This document shows positions 13,893 to 25,585 of a stretch of DNA of 64,000 nt, piece by piece. This stretch comes from Camelus bactrianus. Lineage: Eukaryota > Chordata > Mammalia > Artiodactyla > Camelidae. Made by a program: the position numbers and the translations under genes. The notes under the pieces are model-generated. The model made no database searches and was not told where the DNA came from. It saw only the letters and a list, made by a program, of their open reading frames with translations. The stretch lies in assembly GCF_048773025.1 (NCBI RefSeq), contig NC_133539.1, positions 32,871,001 through 32,935,000 on the forward strand. The letters are read 5' to 3'. Within the stretch, counting starts at the first letter, position 1. Every line of letters starts with the position of its first letter.

Positions 13893-14715
13893 TCTGTTGA
13901 TTATTTTTTCTCATTCAAGTTATGTTTTTCCTGGTATTTGGTGTGACCAGTGATTTTTTTTTTTTTATCACATCCTGGGCATTTGGCTATTATGTTAGGA
14001 GACTCCGTCCTATTTACATCTTCTGTTCTAGAAGGCAATCATTTTGTTTAGGTTTAGCACACAGATCTTGGCTTACATTTGTACACCATGACTATACCAA
14101 CAACTTAATCTTCAGAGCCTTTGTGGTGCTAATCAGACACTTTGAGTTGTCTGGTTCCATGGGGAGTTGCATTCATCTCTACTGGTGCCACCTAAGAAGG
14201 CAGAGGAACTTCCTCAGGCCATATTTCCTAGTGTTCTAGTTGGGGTAAGTGGTTCTTTGGCTCATTGAAGATCATTTCAAAGGCTGAGTAATTATTATAG
14301 CAGGACTGACCCACCGTCCATGCTGCCCAATTGACCATTGCCTCTCAGGAGGGCAGGGGAGTCTCCAGCCCAGTGGGGAAGGAGATTGCTTTACATGGCA
14401 CTTGGCAGTGTTGTGCTCACTTGATTACCCTTTTGGGTAGCCCAGTGTCTCCTGAAGTTCCTGGTAGGAATCCCATTTGATCTGCAATAAAAATGGGTCT
14501 ACCTAGGCCACTTTCTGTTGCTGGGTTCTGTTTAGGAGAAGCCATGCCTCAGTTGCCTTCTACAGTTGGCTGGGGAGCCACTGTGTTGTTCCTCAGGTCC
14601 TGGTATCCCTAACTGGTCCTCTTTCCTCTTTCTACCTTTCAGAGTACTCCTTTGGTCACTTCTTGCTTAATTCCAGGTTTTATAACTACACTTAGTAAGG
14701 CGTAAAATGATATTT

Positions 14716-15420
14716 AAACTTTTTAATATTTTCCCCAAATGAGTCAAAAGGAGCATAAATCAGCAAGAAGCTAAGAGATCTTCAGTGAAAAAAGTCTTCT
14801 GTGATAGAAAAGGTGGTTTGAACCAAAGCATATAAAAGTATTTAACAGACAGGTACAGCAGAGGAAACAACCAATCAGAGCAAATTTAAACATCAGGTAC
14901 CTGACTTGTTTTTCAGCTGAAAGTCAGCTCTTAATAAAAAGAAAAAAAAAAAAAAGTTTAACAGGTATCTCTACTGCAGAGAACTTTCAAAATCCTAAGG
15001 TTCATTGTTGGTCTTTTAGAGGTCATGCAGCAGTCATAGTTTTCCAAATGTATTTGTGCATAAAAGTGAACCCTTTTGTTTACAGTTTTCTTGGCACTGG
15101 TAACCAGTGAAAGACTGTGGAGGAAAGCCATTTTTATCACTATCAACATCTACCTCATCCAAAGTGTTTTACTTACTAGATGGAATCATTTAATTAAAAA
15201 GTTATTTCTGAGAACATTAAGGAACATTTAATTCTACTTTGGTTACACAAATCTGATAAAGTATTTCAATATATTTAAACCTTCCTTTAAAACATTTCAG
15301 GAAATTAGATTTAGACATATAGCCAAAGAAAATATTTATTGTGATGTGCTAAAAATATGTAACCTAACAGTACTGACTTTTCCTGATGTTGTTCATATTT
15401 CCAATATTTTATTTTTCTAG
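14716..15420. other. Intronic stretch before the first exon seen
   Basis: No recognised repeat or gene. A poly-A run lies at about 14942-14955. The final 60 bases are T-rich and supply the polypyrimidine tract of the acceptor. Confidence 0.65.
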
Positions 15421-15573
15421 CTTTAAGGGACAATAGGATCGAGCTAGTTCGGGCTTCCTGGCATGAATTGAGTATCAGCGTCAGTGATGTTTCTCTCTCT
15501 GATGAAGGACAATACACCTGTTCTTTATTTACAATGCCTGTCAAAACTTCCAAGGCCTATCTCACTGTTCTGG
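15421..15573 (+). CDS. CADM2: CADM2 internal exon: C-terminal half of Ig domain 1 (V-type)
   Basis: CADM2 is a single-pass immunoglobulin-superfamily adhesion protein of neurons and other cells; its three extracellular Ig domains make homophilic and SynCAM-family contacts at synapses and axons. This 153-nt exon has a pyrimidine-rich acceptor ending TAG at 15418-15420 and a GTAAGT donor at 15574. It enters in phase 1 (two bases finish a split codon) and leaves in phase 1. The translation begins LRDNRIELVRASWHEL and contains DEGQYTC, the D-x-G-x-Y-x-C signature of the Ig F strand, whose Cys pairs with a Cys in the preceding exon, outside the window. It ends AYLTVL plus the first base of a Gly codon, the linker to domain 2. 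From family gene structure this is probably the third coding exon. I recall the human protein as identical here. No frameshift or stop is seen. Confidence 0.97.
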
Positions 15574-17712
15574 GTAAGTGCAAAGGACTAACACTATGTA
15601 ATCACAAGCCAGAGAGGTGTGTACAGCAACAACAACATGAATCAATAACAAATATACACTTTGAGGATCATCCAAGGGCATTTTAAAAAGCCACTTAGTC
15701 ACTTTTCCATTTTATAAATAAAGAGAGGTGTAAAGATTTATATGACTTCTGGAGAACACAGCCATTTTGTTTCCTGGCCAGCAACAGACACCACGTTTCT
15801 TGATTTTCAACTAAATTCCTTTGTGTCAGCTCATCTATATAATGCATATATGGTGATCCTTGTGTAAAGTGATAGAATAGTGAGCATACTGAGTTCAACG
15901 TGTCTATAGGATATGCCTCCATTTTCTCATCAGTTACCAATGAGGGTCTTCCCTAATATCTTTTGGCTGCTGGATATGACCCCTTTGTGTATTTCAGTGT
16001 CTTTAAAGGACCCTGACATTTCTACATACCTTCTTGCCTTTTGACTTTGTAGTTTTCTAGATTTCTAAATGAAGTGCATAATGTCACTTGTGCATGCATC
16101 TTGTAGCTTCTTTTTGTTTTTATTCTCTAAATATTGGACGATTTTTCTAAAGGTTATAGTGACACCAAAAAGCAATACATTCATAGAGATTCCAAGGCAA
16201 TCAAGCTGCAGCTCAGACAGAGCTCTCTGTGATTCCACAGACGTCAGTGGCCCAATCAGCTGAAATTGCCGTAGTTCATTGAAACACACCTGTGTACTGA
16301 ACAAGTTAGAGGAATTTAAAGATTGATTTTTTTTCCCCTAGCTCTCCTTCCTTTTTTGATAGATAAAGGCAGAACACTGCATTTAAATGAACTAGTGCAT
16401 GCTATTCTTTTGGGTGAGAATATTAAACTTAATCCTGCTAGTGAATTGGTTTTGTGCATAGGATGTGAAATATGTTTCTTTGCAAGTCCCACTGGGACTA
16501 TTTTTATAAAAATCTTCTCAAGTCTGCCATTAAGGACAGTATATACCCACTAAAGGGAGTATTTCAGGATAACAATTGCCTAAGGTTAATGTATTGCTCT
16601 GTAGAGGAGCTACCTCGAGACCCCAAGGATAGACAAATGGCTAATTTCAGTTTATTAAATAGTGGTGTGACATAATTTTTTTAAAGGCAATATGAAGGTA
16701 ACCAGAAAAAAAAAAAACAACTAGTCAGCTAATCGGAAAATGTTGATCTGTCATTTATCTTTGTTCTTGTTGTTTTAGTTTGTATTTCTTATATTGCTGC
16801 TGTCCAGTATTCTTACATTTGATGCTTTTCAAACTGAATTAAATAGTACAATAAGCTTTCAGCCTGCCTTTATGACTGAATACTTTTAGAAGAAATTTTA
16901 ATAAACCTCTGTCATGACAACAGAATATGGTTGCACTCCCAAAATGTGTAGTTTTCTTTATTTCAATCACTCATATACGGGATCTGCATATTAGTTATCT
17001 GCTTATTCATTGGATGATTTGGACTCGAGAAGGTACTAAGTGGCTAGCATTAAAAATAATACATATTATGCTCCACAAAACTACAATTGCATTTCTAATA
17101 CAAATGATATCAAGAGACATTCTCTACTTTAGAAGAATCAGGAAATCAGGAGTATAGTTGCAATTATTGATGAATCCCTTATTCCAAAATGCATTTTCTA
17201 GAACAAAGTACACAGAAGATAATATGTTTTTCAGCTTTAAGAATTATGAAATCAGGAATGAAAGATGCTATTTTAGATAAATCACAATTTACTAAATAAT
17301 AAAGAAATGTCCTTTGCAGAGTTTACTTCCCAATGCAAGCAATCTACCTTCTTAAATCCCCATACTGGTAAATCTTAAGATATATTGAATGGTTGCTTTT
17401 AAGATTTACAAAGAGTATTTTTACAGGTAAAATTCAATTAAAAAAAAAAAGACTTTGAACTAAATGCACTTTATGTTTTCAGGATAATAAATACAAATAT
17501 GCATATATGCAGACACATAAGTATGTGTGTGTATATATATACACACACACATATTTTTATATATTTTAAATATTTTATTATATAGAAGTGTATTATTCTT
17601 GATTGAAGTTATTGTCCATTAAACACCCAGTTTAGTTTGTGAAAATAATAGTCATAAGAACAAATCAACCCTGGTAATTGATGTTTATTTCATTTATTTG
17701 CTTAAATTTCAG
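15574..17712 (+). other. CADM2: CADM2 intron (2.1 kb)
   Basis: Phase-1 intron of 2,139 bases with GTAAGT donor and TTTCAG acceptor. I recognise no interspersed repeat in it. It holds a perfect TG/TA/CA palindrome at 17524-17549. A relatively GC-richer patch at about 16190-16270 includes a CRE-like GACGTCA (16240-16246) followed by CCAATCA (16252-16258); whether it is regulatory is unknown. Confidence 0.9.
17524..17549. repeat. Perfect 26-bp TG/TA/CA palindrome
   Basis: A (TG)n-(TA)n-(CA)n run whose two halves are exact reverse complements around the centre at 17536/17537. The alternating purine-pyrimidine symmetry favours cruciform or Z-DNA extrusion and replication slippage. Confidence 0.95.
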
Positions 17713-17850
17713 GTGTTCCTGAGAAGCCTCAAATTAGTGGATTTTCATCACCAGTTATGGAGGGAGACTTGATGCAGCTGACTTGTAAAACATCTGGTAG
17801 TAAACCTGCAGCTGATATAAGATGGTTCAAAAATGACAAAGAGATTAAAG
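17713..17850 (+). CDS. CADM2: CADM2 internal exon: N-terminal half of Ig domain 2
   Basis: This 138-nt exon starts after the acceptor AG at 17711-17712 and ends at a GTAAGG donor. Joined to the previous exon it completes a Gly codon and reads GVPEKPQISGF, the start of the second, C2-type Ig domain. It contains the B-strand cysteine in LMQLTCKTSG and the core tryptophan in ADIRWFKND, the two landmark residues of an Ig fold. It ends in phase 1 after the stretch KEIK, so the intron interrupts the Ig fold between the C and D strands, as in the CADM/SynCAM family. The intron before it is only 2.1 kb; the one after is 17.8 kb. Probably the fourth coding exon. Confidence 0.97.
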
Positions 17851-19094
17851 GTAAGGAATGGGAAAAGATCTCCAAATCAAAATTAATGTGCTGAAACTAA
17901 TGTGAAGTGTTAGATCCAGGGCATATTGTATTTTCTTTTTCATACCACAGTCACTTTCTGATTAAGTGTAATTTGAACCAGATTTATCTTAAATTAGGTA
18001 ATTTTATAAGGTATATTAATATAATCTGTGTGTGCCCCATTTTTCTCTTATGTAAAGCAGATTTTACAATAATATATATCCAATTAGATAGTTGGAGGAA
18101 TAAATGTGTTAATATATTAAAAATATATTAAAATACATAGATTTGTGCTTGACAATAACAAGCACTAAGTACATGTTAGATATGATTAATTTCCACACTC
18201 ATATTCTACAGTATATGGATTATAGACAGAGAAACTCCATGAATATTTCTTCAATTTGTTGGTTTCTGGAAATACAAAGTTCTGAGAATAAAATAGCTAA
18301 ACATCAATAAACCTGATTTTTAGTGGTTCTCACAGAGGACAAAAAAAGTACTTGTCTCAGTAAAAATGCACAGAAGTTTAAATATTAAGCATAATTCTGC
18401 TCTTCATGCACCTAAACTTACATACACACACACAAATATGCATTTTTAGGAGGATTAAGTTTATAGGGGAGATGGCTAATGAGGTTAATAATTTTTTTTA
18501 TATTACACATGCAAATATCTTGGCTCTGATATCACTGGTACATTAAAATCCAAGTATAAGAATAATTTATTGTGATTGTTAAAAATGTTTCCTATATATA
18601 TATAGTAATATGTATCAATCTCAAGGTAATCTTCTAGGAGATGGGTTTATGCAAACCATTCTGATTATTTTAACTTATAATTCAAGTGTTGTACTAGTGG
18701 GCATGTAGACCTAACAGATAGAGTTGCCTATATTACCAAGAAATCATGGGTTAATAATCCATATAATAATTATGTCTCTTTTCTGTTTTAATTACTCTCG
18801 CTCTGTAAATTTCTTCTCAAATCAGGAACCTATTTGTAATTTATCTCTAATCACTATCTTTGTTTCAGAACCTGTAATAAATTCACTTTATTGGACTAAA
18901 TTTGGAGCAATTAAAGCACCCAAGACACAAGTTAGACACATTGCTATGCTAAGTTAAACTTTCTCTTATGTTCTGCCAGGGCTCAGGAACATCCATTCTA
19001 ATTCTGCCTTTAGGATATGTTTGTTTAGGTATGTGCAGTAAATGTCTGGCCTTGGTTAGAGCTTTTTTAAATGGACCCAGTACATCGCTTCCAG
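17851..19094. other. Intronic stretch with no recognised content
   Basis: AT-rich intron start. Only short TA and CA runs near 18422 and 18594 are seen; no named repeat. Confidence 0.6.
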
Positions 19095-19450
19095 ACTTAT
19101 CTTACTATGACAAGGATCTGAGCCAGTCACTTTTTCTGCTTAAGCACTTCTGATTGAAAGCCTTAACCTGTAGGATAAGTTTAAAATCCGATTTCCTTGG
19201 CCTATAAAAAAGCTCCAGGCAGTGAATTCTTGTATCAGATGTTTTTCTGTTTGAAGGGCTTGGTTTATACTAGAATATTCTTCCTTCTTAAATACTCTCC
19301 TTCAGTTAAATTGTTTTATTACTGCACGTACATGCAACCCTTTCTGAATTCTGACATAGTTAGTTCTTCTTAATTTCTTACCATTTTATTTGTGGTTCGT
19401 GTAAATATGTCCTCAGAGAGGTCAGAGACTAACATACTAGTCATTAATAC
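19095..19450 (-). mobile_element. L2 LINE fragment
   Basis: The + strand resembles inverted L2 3' ORF sequence: CACTTTTTCTGCTTAAGC, the stretch equivalent to 'AGGATAAAGTCCAAAATCC...TTGGCCTATAAA', and TGTCCTCAGAGAGGTC. Old, heavily mutated and inactive. Confidence 0.65.
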
Positions 19451-19774
19451 TGATTGATTGTTTTTTATATGGTAGCCTTATGAGAAACACATAATGTTTT
19501 CATAAAAATAGTTTTATAAAATATCTTACTTTTTGACAAATTTGGCTTCTGCTCTGAATGCTAGAGTTGTTCTTAAACTAAATAGAGGGACTTGTTTATA
19601 TATAAAAATACATACTTTGGATCTTATAAACAGTATACTTTAAAATCATCTGATTCAGGACTAGACCAAAAATCAAAACAAAATCATGTACAGAATGAGC
19701 ATAAGGTTCTGTACTCTTTTCAGAATTAGTGAAGCTTTTTTTTTCTATGCTCTTTAATGCATGGCTATCAATAG

Positions 19775-19905
19775 AGCATTTATTATTCCTACACTTGCAT
19801 TCATAGCTTTTTATCTATTTACAGCTCTTCTTTCACATGTTTACATAGTTTGTCTTCACAACTAGCTGGTTAAATTCCTGAGTGCTCTAAACTGTTTTTT
19901 ATAGG
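19775..19905 (-). mobile_element. L2 LINE 3'-end fragment
   Basis: Resembles the end of L2, with a CTATTTACAGCTC-like stretch followed by AACTAGCTGGTTAAATTCCTGAG, corresponding to the consensus 'ACTAGACTGTAAGCTCCTTGAG'. It probably belongs to the same insertion as 19095-19450. Confidence 0.5.
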
Positions 19906-20661
19906 TGTATATGCACCTATTATGTATGCAGTACTCTCTGCAGAATGCACCTTCGTTACTATGGCTGTCCTCTAGATACGCCAGGTGGAAGTTCACTCCA
20001 AAATCCCTCAGCAGACACTCCTCCCTGAAGGCAGTGCTCCATCCTTGTCTTGCACTCTTGTGTTTTCAGAAATCAAAATTTGTTTTCCTATTATCATTGA
20101 ACAATTTTTGCTATAATATCATGACACTTTTTAAAAAGACAATCCCTAGTATAAAGCAATGGAAAAACATAGGCTAATCAAATCCAGCTAAATTCAATTC
20201 AATAAGAAATAGTTAAAATGTGTTCCAAGTGCACAGCATTCTATGGGGCATGAGTGAATATCCGAATGAAAAAAGAGGAACCTTGACTTGGAGATATTTA
20301 AGATGACTTTGGGGTAATAGAACTAGCTATGAGGAATATTTTCCTATAAAGAGGAATGTATACTATATGTAAATCCCAAAGTAGCTATTATGGTAAGGGG
20401 AAGGATTATTTTCCATATGTTTTAACTAAGTATTGACCAGTCAGCATATTGACACTGTGTTAAGTTTCAGACTCTAGGATGGATGGAGGGATGGGCCTTC
20501 AAAGTGACTTCTGATTTCAGGATGAATTATTTTTTCTGTACAATATTTTGTCCATTTCTATCTAACATTTGAATTGAATTGCCAAGTTTCTGGGGGAACG
20601 TTGTTTCAAAGTTCTAGCTGATTACAGTTTCTTGACCAGGATATTTATTAGAGTATAGAGC

Positions 20662-20855
20662 AGTGGTTCTCAAACTTTAGCCAGCATCATCATCACCTCC
20701 AGGGCCTGTTAAATCTCAGATTATAGGGCCCTGAGCCCTGGTTTTCTGATTGAGTAGGTCTGAGTGGGAACCTGAGAACTTCTGTTTTTAGTAGTGTGTT
20801 AAACGTGGGGGTAATAATGATGCTTCTGTTTGGGGACCACATTGCTAAAGAGAAT
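20662..20855 (+). mobile_element. MER5A-type nonautonomous hAT-Charlie transposon
   Basis: Begins CAGTGGTTCTCAAACTTTAG, the MER5A 5' terminal inverted repeat. It continues through ATCACCTCCAGGGCCTGTTAAA, GGGCCCTGAGCCC and TTCTGATTGAGTAGGTCTG to GGGGACCACATTGCTAAAGAG near the other end. Close to full length (consensus about 189 bp). Eutherian-wide and inactive. Confidence 0.92.
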
Positions 20856-20894
20856 AAAACGTTAGGAAGTATCAGCAACTTCTATAAAAGTCTT

Positions 20895-21062
20895 GTCTCT
20901 GTCTCTGAATATTGGTTTTTTCATCTGCTAAATGAGGATTATAAAGCTTGCCTCAAAGTGCTGTTGCAAGGATTTCATATAAGCCAATATGTATAAAGTG
21001 TTTTCATAGTACAAGGAATCACTGAATACATTTAGATGTTATTCTCATTATTATTATTATCT
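20895..21062 (-). mobile_element. MIR SINE, reverse orientation
   Basis: The + strand reads like inverted MIR: TTTTTTCATCTGCTAAATGAGG, CTGTTGCAAGGATT, TATGTATAAAGTGTTT, ending in a CATTATTATTATTAT tail. Confidence 0.85.
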
Positions 21063-21975
21063 TGAGCATGATTGATGATCTGTAACAATCCCTGAATTAG
21101 TCCTAGAAATATAAACACAATAGAATTATTCCTTTAAGATATTCACATTTGGGGGTGGACGTACGAACATAAGATCTAGCAGGTCTAGTAATAGATGTAG
21201 GAACTGGCTACAGTTTTTGTACCAAGGAAGAAGCAGAGATGAGACCTGTTTTGTGGGACAGGTGAAGACAAGAATTGTTGATGAATGTAGGTCCTCAGTA
21301 AAGATTTGTTAAGTGAATAAGTGGGGTATTAAACAATGAATGAAATTCATCATATGGGTTGTGGGTAAAAGTAGGTGGTAGAACATACTTAAAAAAGGAA
21401 CCACGTGCTTACACAGAGTAAAAGCATGTGATCATTTGAAGGAACTATGAAACTTTCTGAGTGACGTGGACATGGGAGGTGAGTGCAAAGGCAGGGGCCA
21501 GTTAAGTCATGGAAGGTCTTTTACTCAGATTAAGGGGTTGGAATTTATTCTGTAGGCAGTGGTGAGACATTTTCTTCTATTTGTTTTAAACAATGGAAAG
21601 TGAACAGTCATAATTTTCATCTAACTCTGTTTTTCCCTCCCCTTGAATCTGATTCAGAAATCCCTTTGGTGCCTCTGGGCAGCTCTGTATTCAAAACTGC
21701 AGGGGGTTTCAGTGCAGCTTTTAATCTTCTGTGTAGCAAGGAAGTCTGGATATTTGCCATTAAATGTGGGGAAAAGATGTGTATTGCCTTCCTAAATCTA
21801 TCAGCATCCTGAGAACTTATATAAACTTTCCATTCCGTGTATAAGTTTAGTAATTTATAGTATGAGCAGTTATCATAAAATCTTAAGATTTTCTTTTCCA
21901 GCTAACTAGTTTTTCCAGGAATATGTTAGGTATAATTTGATGATAACCCTTAATGACCCACATTTTTTAAAACAA
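21063..21975. other. Intronic stretch with an unnamed old repeat
   Basis: About 21470-21570 contains a motif of the type GAAGGTCTTTTACTCAGATTAAGG...GGAATTTATTCTGTAGGCAGTGG. I know this as part of a widely dispersed mammalian repeat but cannot name it. The region at 50490-51170 seems to hold another part of the same family. No gene is seen. Confidence 0.45.
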
Positions 21976-22545
21976 TCTTTTCCCCTGGAGTGTAAGAGGG
22001 ACTTGTGACTATATGTGATCTCACCGCCTTAATCATGTTACCTTACATGGCAAAAGGGATTTTACAGATATAATTATGGATCCCTTTTGAGTTTGTCAGA
22101 GGTTAGATTGTCAAGGGAAGCCTGACATAATGAGATGAGGTCTTTATAAAAGATTGACGAGCCAGAGAGACATTCTCCTCCTGGCCTGGAAATAAGCAAA
22201 TAGCTATTGTGTGAACTGTCTTTAGGGGCCATGTAACGAAGAACTGTTGGTGACCTCTGGGAGCTGAAAGCTGTTCCTTAGTGACAGCTAGTGAGAATAT
22301 GAGGACCTTGAATATGTAGGCTCAAGGAAATACATTTGCCAACAATCTGAGTTTGTAGGGGATACTAAAACTTAGATGGGAATCACAGCCCCTGCCAGCA
22401 CCATGACACCAATTTAGTGACATTGGGAAGAGGACCAGGCTATGCCCTATCTGAACTCTTAATCCATAGAAATTGTGAAATCAGTGCACTTTGCTTGAGG
22501 ACACTAAGCTGGTAAGAATCTGTTATGCAGCAAACACAGGAAGCC
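21976..22545 (+). mobile_element. MLT1-type LTR fossil (ERVL-MaLR)
   Basis: A solo long terminal repeat of the mammalian apparent LTR-retrotransposon group. Diagnostic stretches recalled from MLT1/MST consensus are ATGTTACCTTACATGGCAAAAGGG, the TTTATAAA box region, AAGGAAATACATTTGCCAACAA and the terminal GGTAAGAATCTGTTATGCAGC. It is old (eutherian radiation age or earlier), degraded, and has no internal coding region. Boundaries are approximate. Confidence 0.8.
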
Positions 22546-22626
22546 GATCCAGAGAGGAAGAATGATTTCTCATGGTCACACACATGGCGAAGACTGGGCT
22601 TGAATATTCTGATTCTAGGACGCAGG
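22546..22626 (+). mobile_element. MIR SINE fragment
   Basis: Directly after the LTR: CAGAGAGGAAGAATGATTTCTCATGGTCACACA and GGGCTTGAATATTCTGATTCTAGG align with the MIR 'AGAGGTTAAGTAACTTGCCCAAGGTCACACAG...GGGATTCGAACCC' region. The LTR may have inserted into this MIR. Confidence 0.65.
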
Positions 22627-23470
22627 TCTCGAGTTTGGGAGGAAAGCTGACGGCTGAAAGAGTATTTAAGGGACGTTTAGAGCATGAGCTAATTATAATT
22701 AGGCTATGAACTAATGGATGAAACAGATTTTAAAAAGAGGTGGATTTAAAAGAGAAGATAAATTTCAGAGGAACTTGGTAAATGATTCTGAAAATGGGGC
22801 TAAAATATGGGTCAAAGACAGTACAATTTGGGTGCCCAAGTGACTTGGATAGTGAACATGTGAAACTAAGAAAGGCATTGGGAGAAATGTATTCAGAAAT
22901 AAATATGTTTATTCTTTAAAATATTGAGGTTGATGTAACTATATAGAATCTAAAAGTGAAGCTTAGCAAGCTTTTAAAGTTAGGTGACTTATAACTAAGA
23001 AAGGAATTTTGACAAAGAGGCCTATTATCTCTTAATGAAGAACATTTTTACTTTTAGCTTTTTGAAATAGTCATCACGCTTTATGTGTACAGCACGCTTC
23101 CAACAGAAACTCCCTCAGGACTCCCTCCTGACCCTGAGAATTATGCTATGTAATAACTTGCATATCCATCAAAGCCTGACTTTGTGGTGAGTTGCTGAAG
23201 CTTGTCAGTACTTAATAGTATTGCCTGTGTTCTACAAGTGTTATTTACTTATTATACATCATTTGTTCCAAATGTTTGACCATCAAGCTTAAGCTGACTT
23301 TCTTTAGCTGCATTTCCCTGTGTGAACAGGGATTTTGACCTAGATTTTAATGTTAATCAAAAATAATGCAGCAGCTCATTTTCAAGTTGGCTAAATATAT
23401 TGTAATTTTACTGTGAGCTACTTAGGACATAATTTTTTCAGCATTTGGAAACGGTAGAGTGTATTTCTGA
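22627..23470. other. Intronic stretch with no recognised content
   Basis: No gene or named repeat seen. Confidence 0.6.
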
Positions 23471-23474
23471 ATGT

Positions 23475-23665
23475 TATGTTTCTCAAAAGCCTTTAGACTG
23501 CTTGGATTAGGATCACCTGAGATACTAGTTACAAAAATGCAGATTCCTGGGCTCAGTGCAGACTTTTAAAATCAGAACTCCTGGATTTCAGGCCTAGGAG
23601 TCCTAATATTTAGTAAGTACCTCTGTTGATCCTTAGGTTCACTGTAGTTTGAGAATGCATGCAAT
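23475..23665 (+). mobile_element. MER5-like hAT-Charlie relic
   Basis: TTCTCAAAAGCCTTTAGACTG, ATCACCTGAGATACTAGTTACAAAAATGCAGATTCCTGGG and a TTTGAGAATGCATG end match the MER5 pattern (inverted-repeat end TCTCAAA...TTTGAGAA). More diverged than the copy at 20662. Confidence 0.75.
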
Positions 23666-23699
23666 TAGAGACCAGGAAGCCGAGGATTCATGGATAATC

Positions 23700-23719
23700 A
23701 AAGAAAGAAAGAAAGAAAG
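23700..23719. repeat. (AAAG)5 microsatellite
   Basis: Five AAAG units directly after the MER5-like copy. Confidence 0.95.
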
Positions 23720-25585
23720 GGGTCTCAATCTACTAAGTTTAGAAAATTACTCATTGTTCTGTGTCCTTTATGAGTCTGTTCTTAGAAGGAGATTCTCTAC
23801 TGAATCGACATGTGCTTTAGTGGATTAACATTTCTGAGAATTACTGCAAAAATTCCATTAGCCAACATCTTAGCAGTATTCTTTGACTGTATGATTTTCT
23901 TTTTAAATTTGTTTTGTGTTTCCTGCATTGAACTCTATGGAATCTACTTTAAGAAATGGTAGGATATATATTTAATTTAAATACTCTGTCTGGCATTGCA
24001 AAACTAGTTTTGGCCTAATGCTTCATTAAATGTCAGTTGTACAAAACCTTAACTTAAATGAGTGAAATATTAACATGTAATCCAGAGATTGTGAATTCTC
24101 TGGAGCTAAACACAAAGGAAAGTAAAACAGGTATTTGTGTCTCCTAAGGTTAAAGCTCCTGTATCATGTATGGCAAGGATTAATTGAAAGTGTTAGTATT
24201 TAAGCTTGAAGTGTACACCATAAACCAATGATATTTTGTGTTCTTTTGTTTAAATTTGCCACTTTGAAAGTGTCCTTGCCATTTAAGTCTGGATCATGCT
24301 GGACCCCAAAGCAAATGAGGAAAAGAAATAGCATTAGTAATACCTGCTAGTGGGGGCTTGGGGGTGTGTGCGCGTGCACATACACGACCTGGAGTTTTCT
24401 GAAATGCTGTTGAGTGTGTTACCTCAAGACTCTTTCAAGACGTCATGAGATACATAAGACATCTTTTTGGAAAGAGATAAAAGAATTGATTTCTCTGGGT
24501 GTGAATAGCTGATGAAAGCAAATGATCACCAAAAATCTTTAAGAAACTTTTTTAAATTTCTTATTAAAAAAGAAAACAATTTTATTGAGATAGAAACCAT
24601 CAACACAATCAAGATAATGAACATATTCACCATCTACAAAAGTTCATTCATATACCTTCATAATTCCTTCCTCCTGACCTTCTCTGCTCATCCCGCATCT
24701 CCCTCCAGGAAACCACTGCTCTGCATTATGTCATATAGATTACATTTTCTAGAATTTTATATAAATAGAACCATATAGCATATACTCTTCTTCTGATCTC
24801 TCAGGATAAATATTCTGAAATTCATCTATGTTGCGAGTATAAATATTCTTCCTGTCTATTGCTGATTAGTATTCTATTGAATATATCCATAGTATAACTT
24901 TTTTATTCATTTATCTGGTGATAGACTTTTGGGTTATTGACAGTTTGGGGCCTTGCAATAAAGCTGCTATGAACATTTGTGTATAAGTCTTTGTATGTAT
25001 CTATGCTTCTGTTTCTCTTGGGTAAACGCCTAGGAGCAGAACGGTCGCGTCAAATGGCAGACCTATGTATAGTAATTTTTAAAGATATTTCCAAACTATT
25101 TTTTAACGTAGTTATACTACTTCATGAAATCCAAATTTTTAATTGTATTAATACTATTTTTTTTTTACTTTTAAAAATCATGCCTTGGTATATTATATGT
25201 AAGATACTTTTGCCTAATTCAAGATCACAAAGAATCACTTCCATAAATTTCACATTTTTTTTAGGTTTTGAATGTATTTTGAGTGATTTTATATTTTCAA
25301 TGCACTTCTCTCTTATTTCTCTCAGCTGTATTATTTCTAGGTCAGTTTCGATAGATTGATTGATCTCATTATAGATAGCATTTTCCTGCTTCTTTGAACG
25401 CAGAGTAGTTTTTGATTGGATTCCAGACATTGTAAATTTTACCTTTCTGATGCTGAATATTCTCCTATTTCTATAAATATTCTTAAGCTTTGTGCTGGTT
25501 AACTTAGAAAGAGTTTAACCCTTTCAGAGCTTCTTTTAAATTCCTTAAGTGGGACTGAGTAGTTTTTATTGTAAGATTATTTTTC

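Larger units (their letters stand above)
11790..14715 (-). mobile_element. Old L1M/HAL1-like LINE, minus strand, with two nested L1s
   Basis: Read on the minus strand it runs from a GC-richer 5' region (about 14710-13895) through a decayed ORF1-like section (about 13560-12570) to an old L1 3' end (about 12480-11790). The + strand of the ORF1-like part has the pattern of inverted L1M/HAL1 ORF1, such as TTTGGGTTTAAC, CTTTTGGGACTC and CTTGAGGCTCTG. No ORF2 segment separates ORF1 from the 3' end, as in the half-L1 (HAL1) families, although deletion from a full L1M is also possible. Two younger L1 pieces interrupt it. The reading frames are heavily decayed. Confidence 0.7.
1..15420 (+). other. CADM2: CADM2 intron upstream of the first exon seen (partial)
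   Basis: AT-rich intron running from beyond the window edge to the TAG acceptor at 15418-15420. I looked for the preceding exon (B-strand half of Ig domain 1) and did not recognise it. It holds two simple repeats near 3.8 and 4.7 kb, an approximate local duplication at 6.6 and 7.5 kb, an old MIR piece, and an old L1M/HAL1-like element with two nested L1 insertions at 11.8-14.7 kb. Confidence 0.85.

Noticed and set aside
13922-14239. 105-codon + strand frame
   Set aside because: Antisense of the old L1M/HAL1-like 5' region; not a gene.
1-15420. Possible preceding CADM2 exon (start of Ig domain 1)
   Set aside because: I scanned for sequence encoding the expected Ig B-strand Cys region and did not find it with splice sites; it probably lies upstream.
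24979-25359. 126-codon open frame on the + strand
   Set aside because: Antisense of the old L1M 3' part and 5' UTR; low-complexity hydrophobic translation from T-rich DNA.
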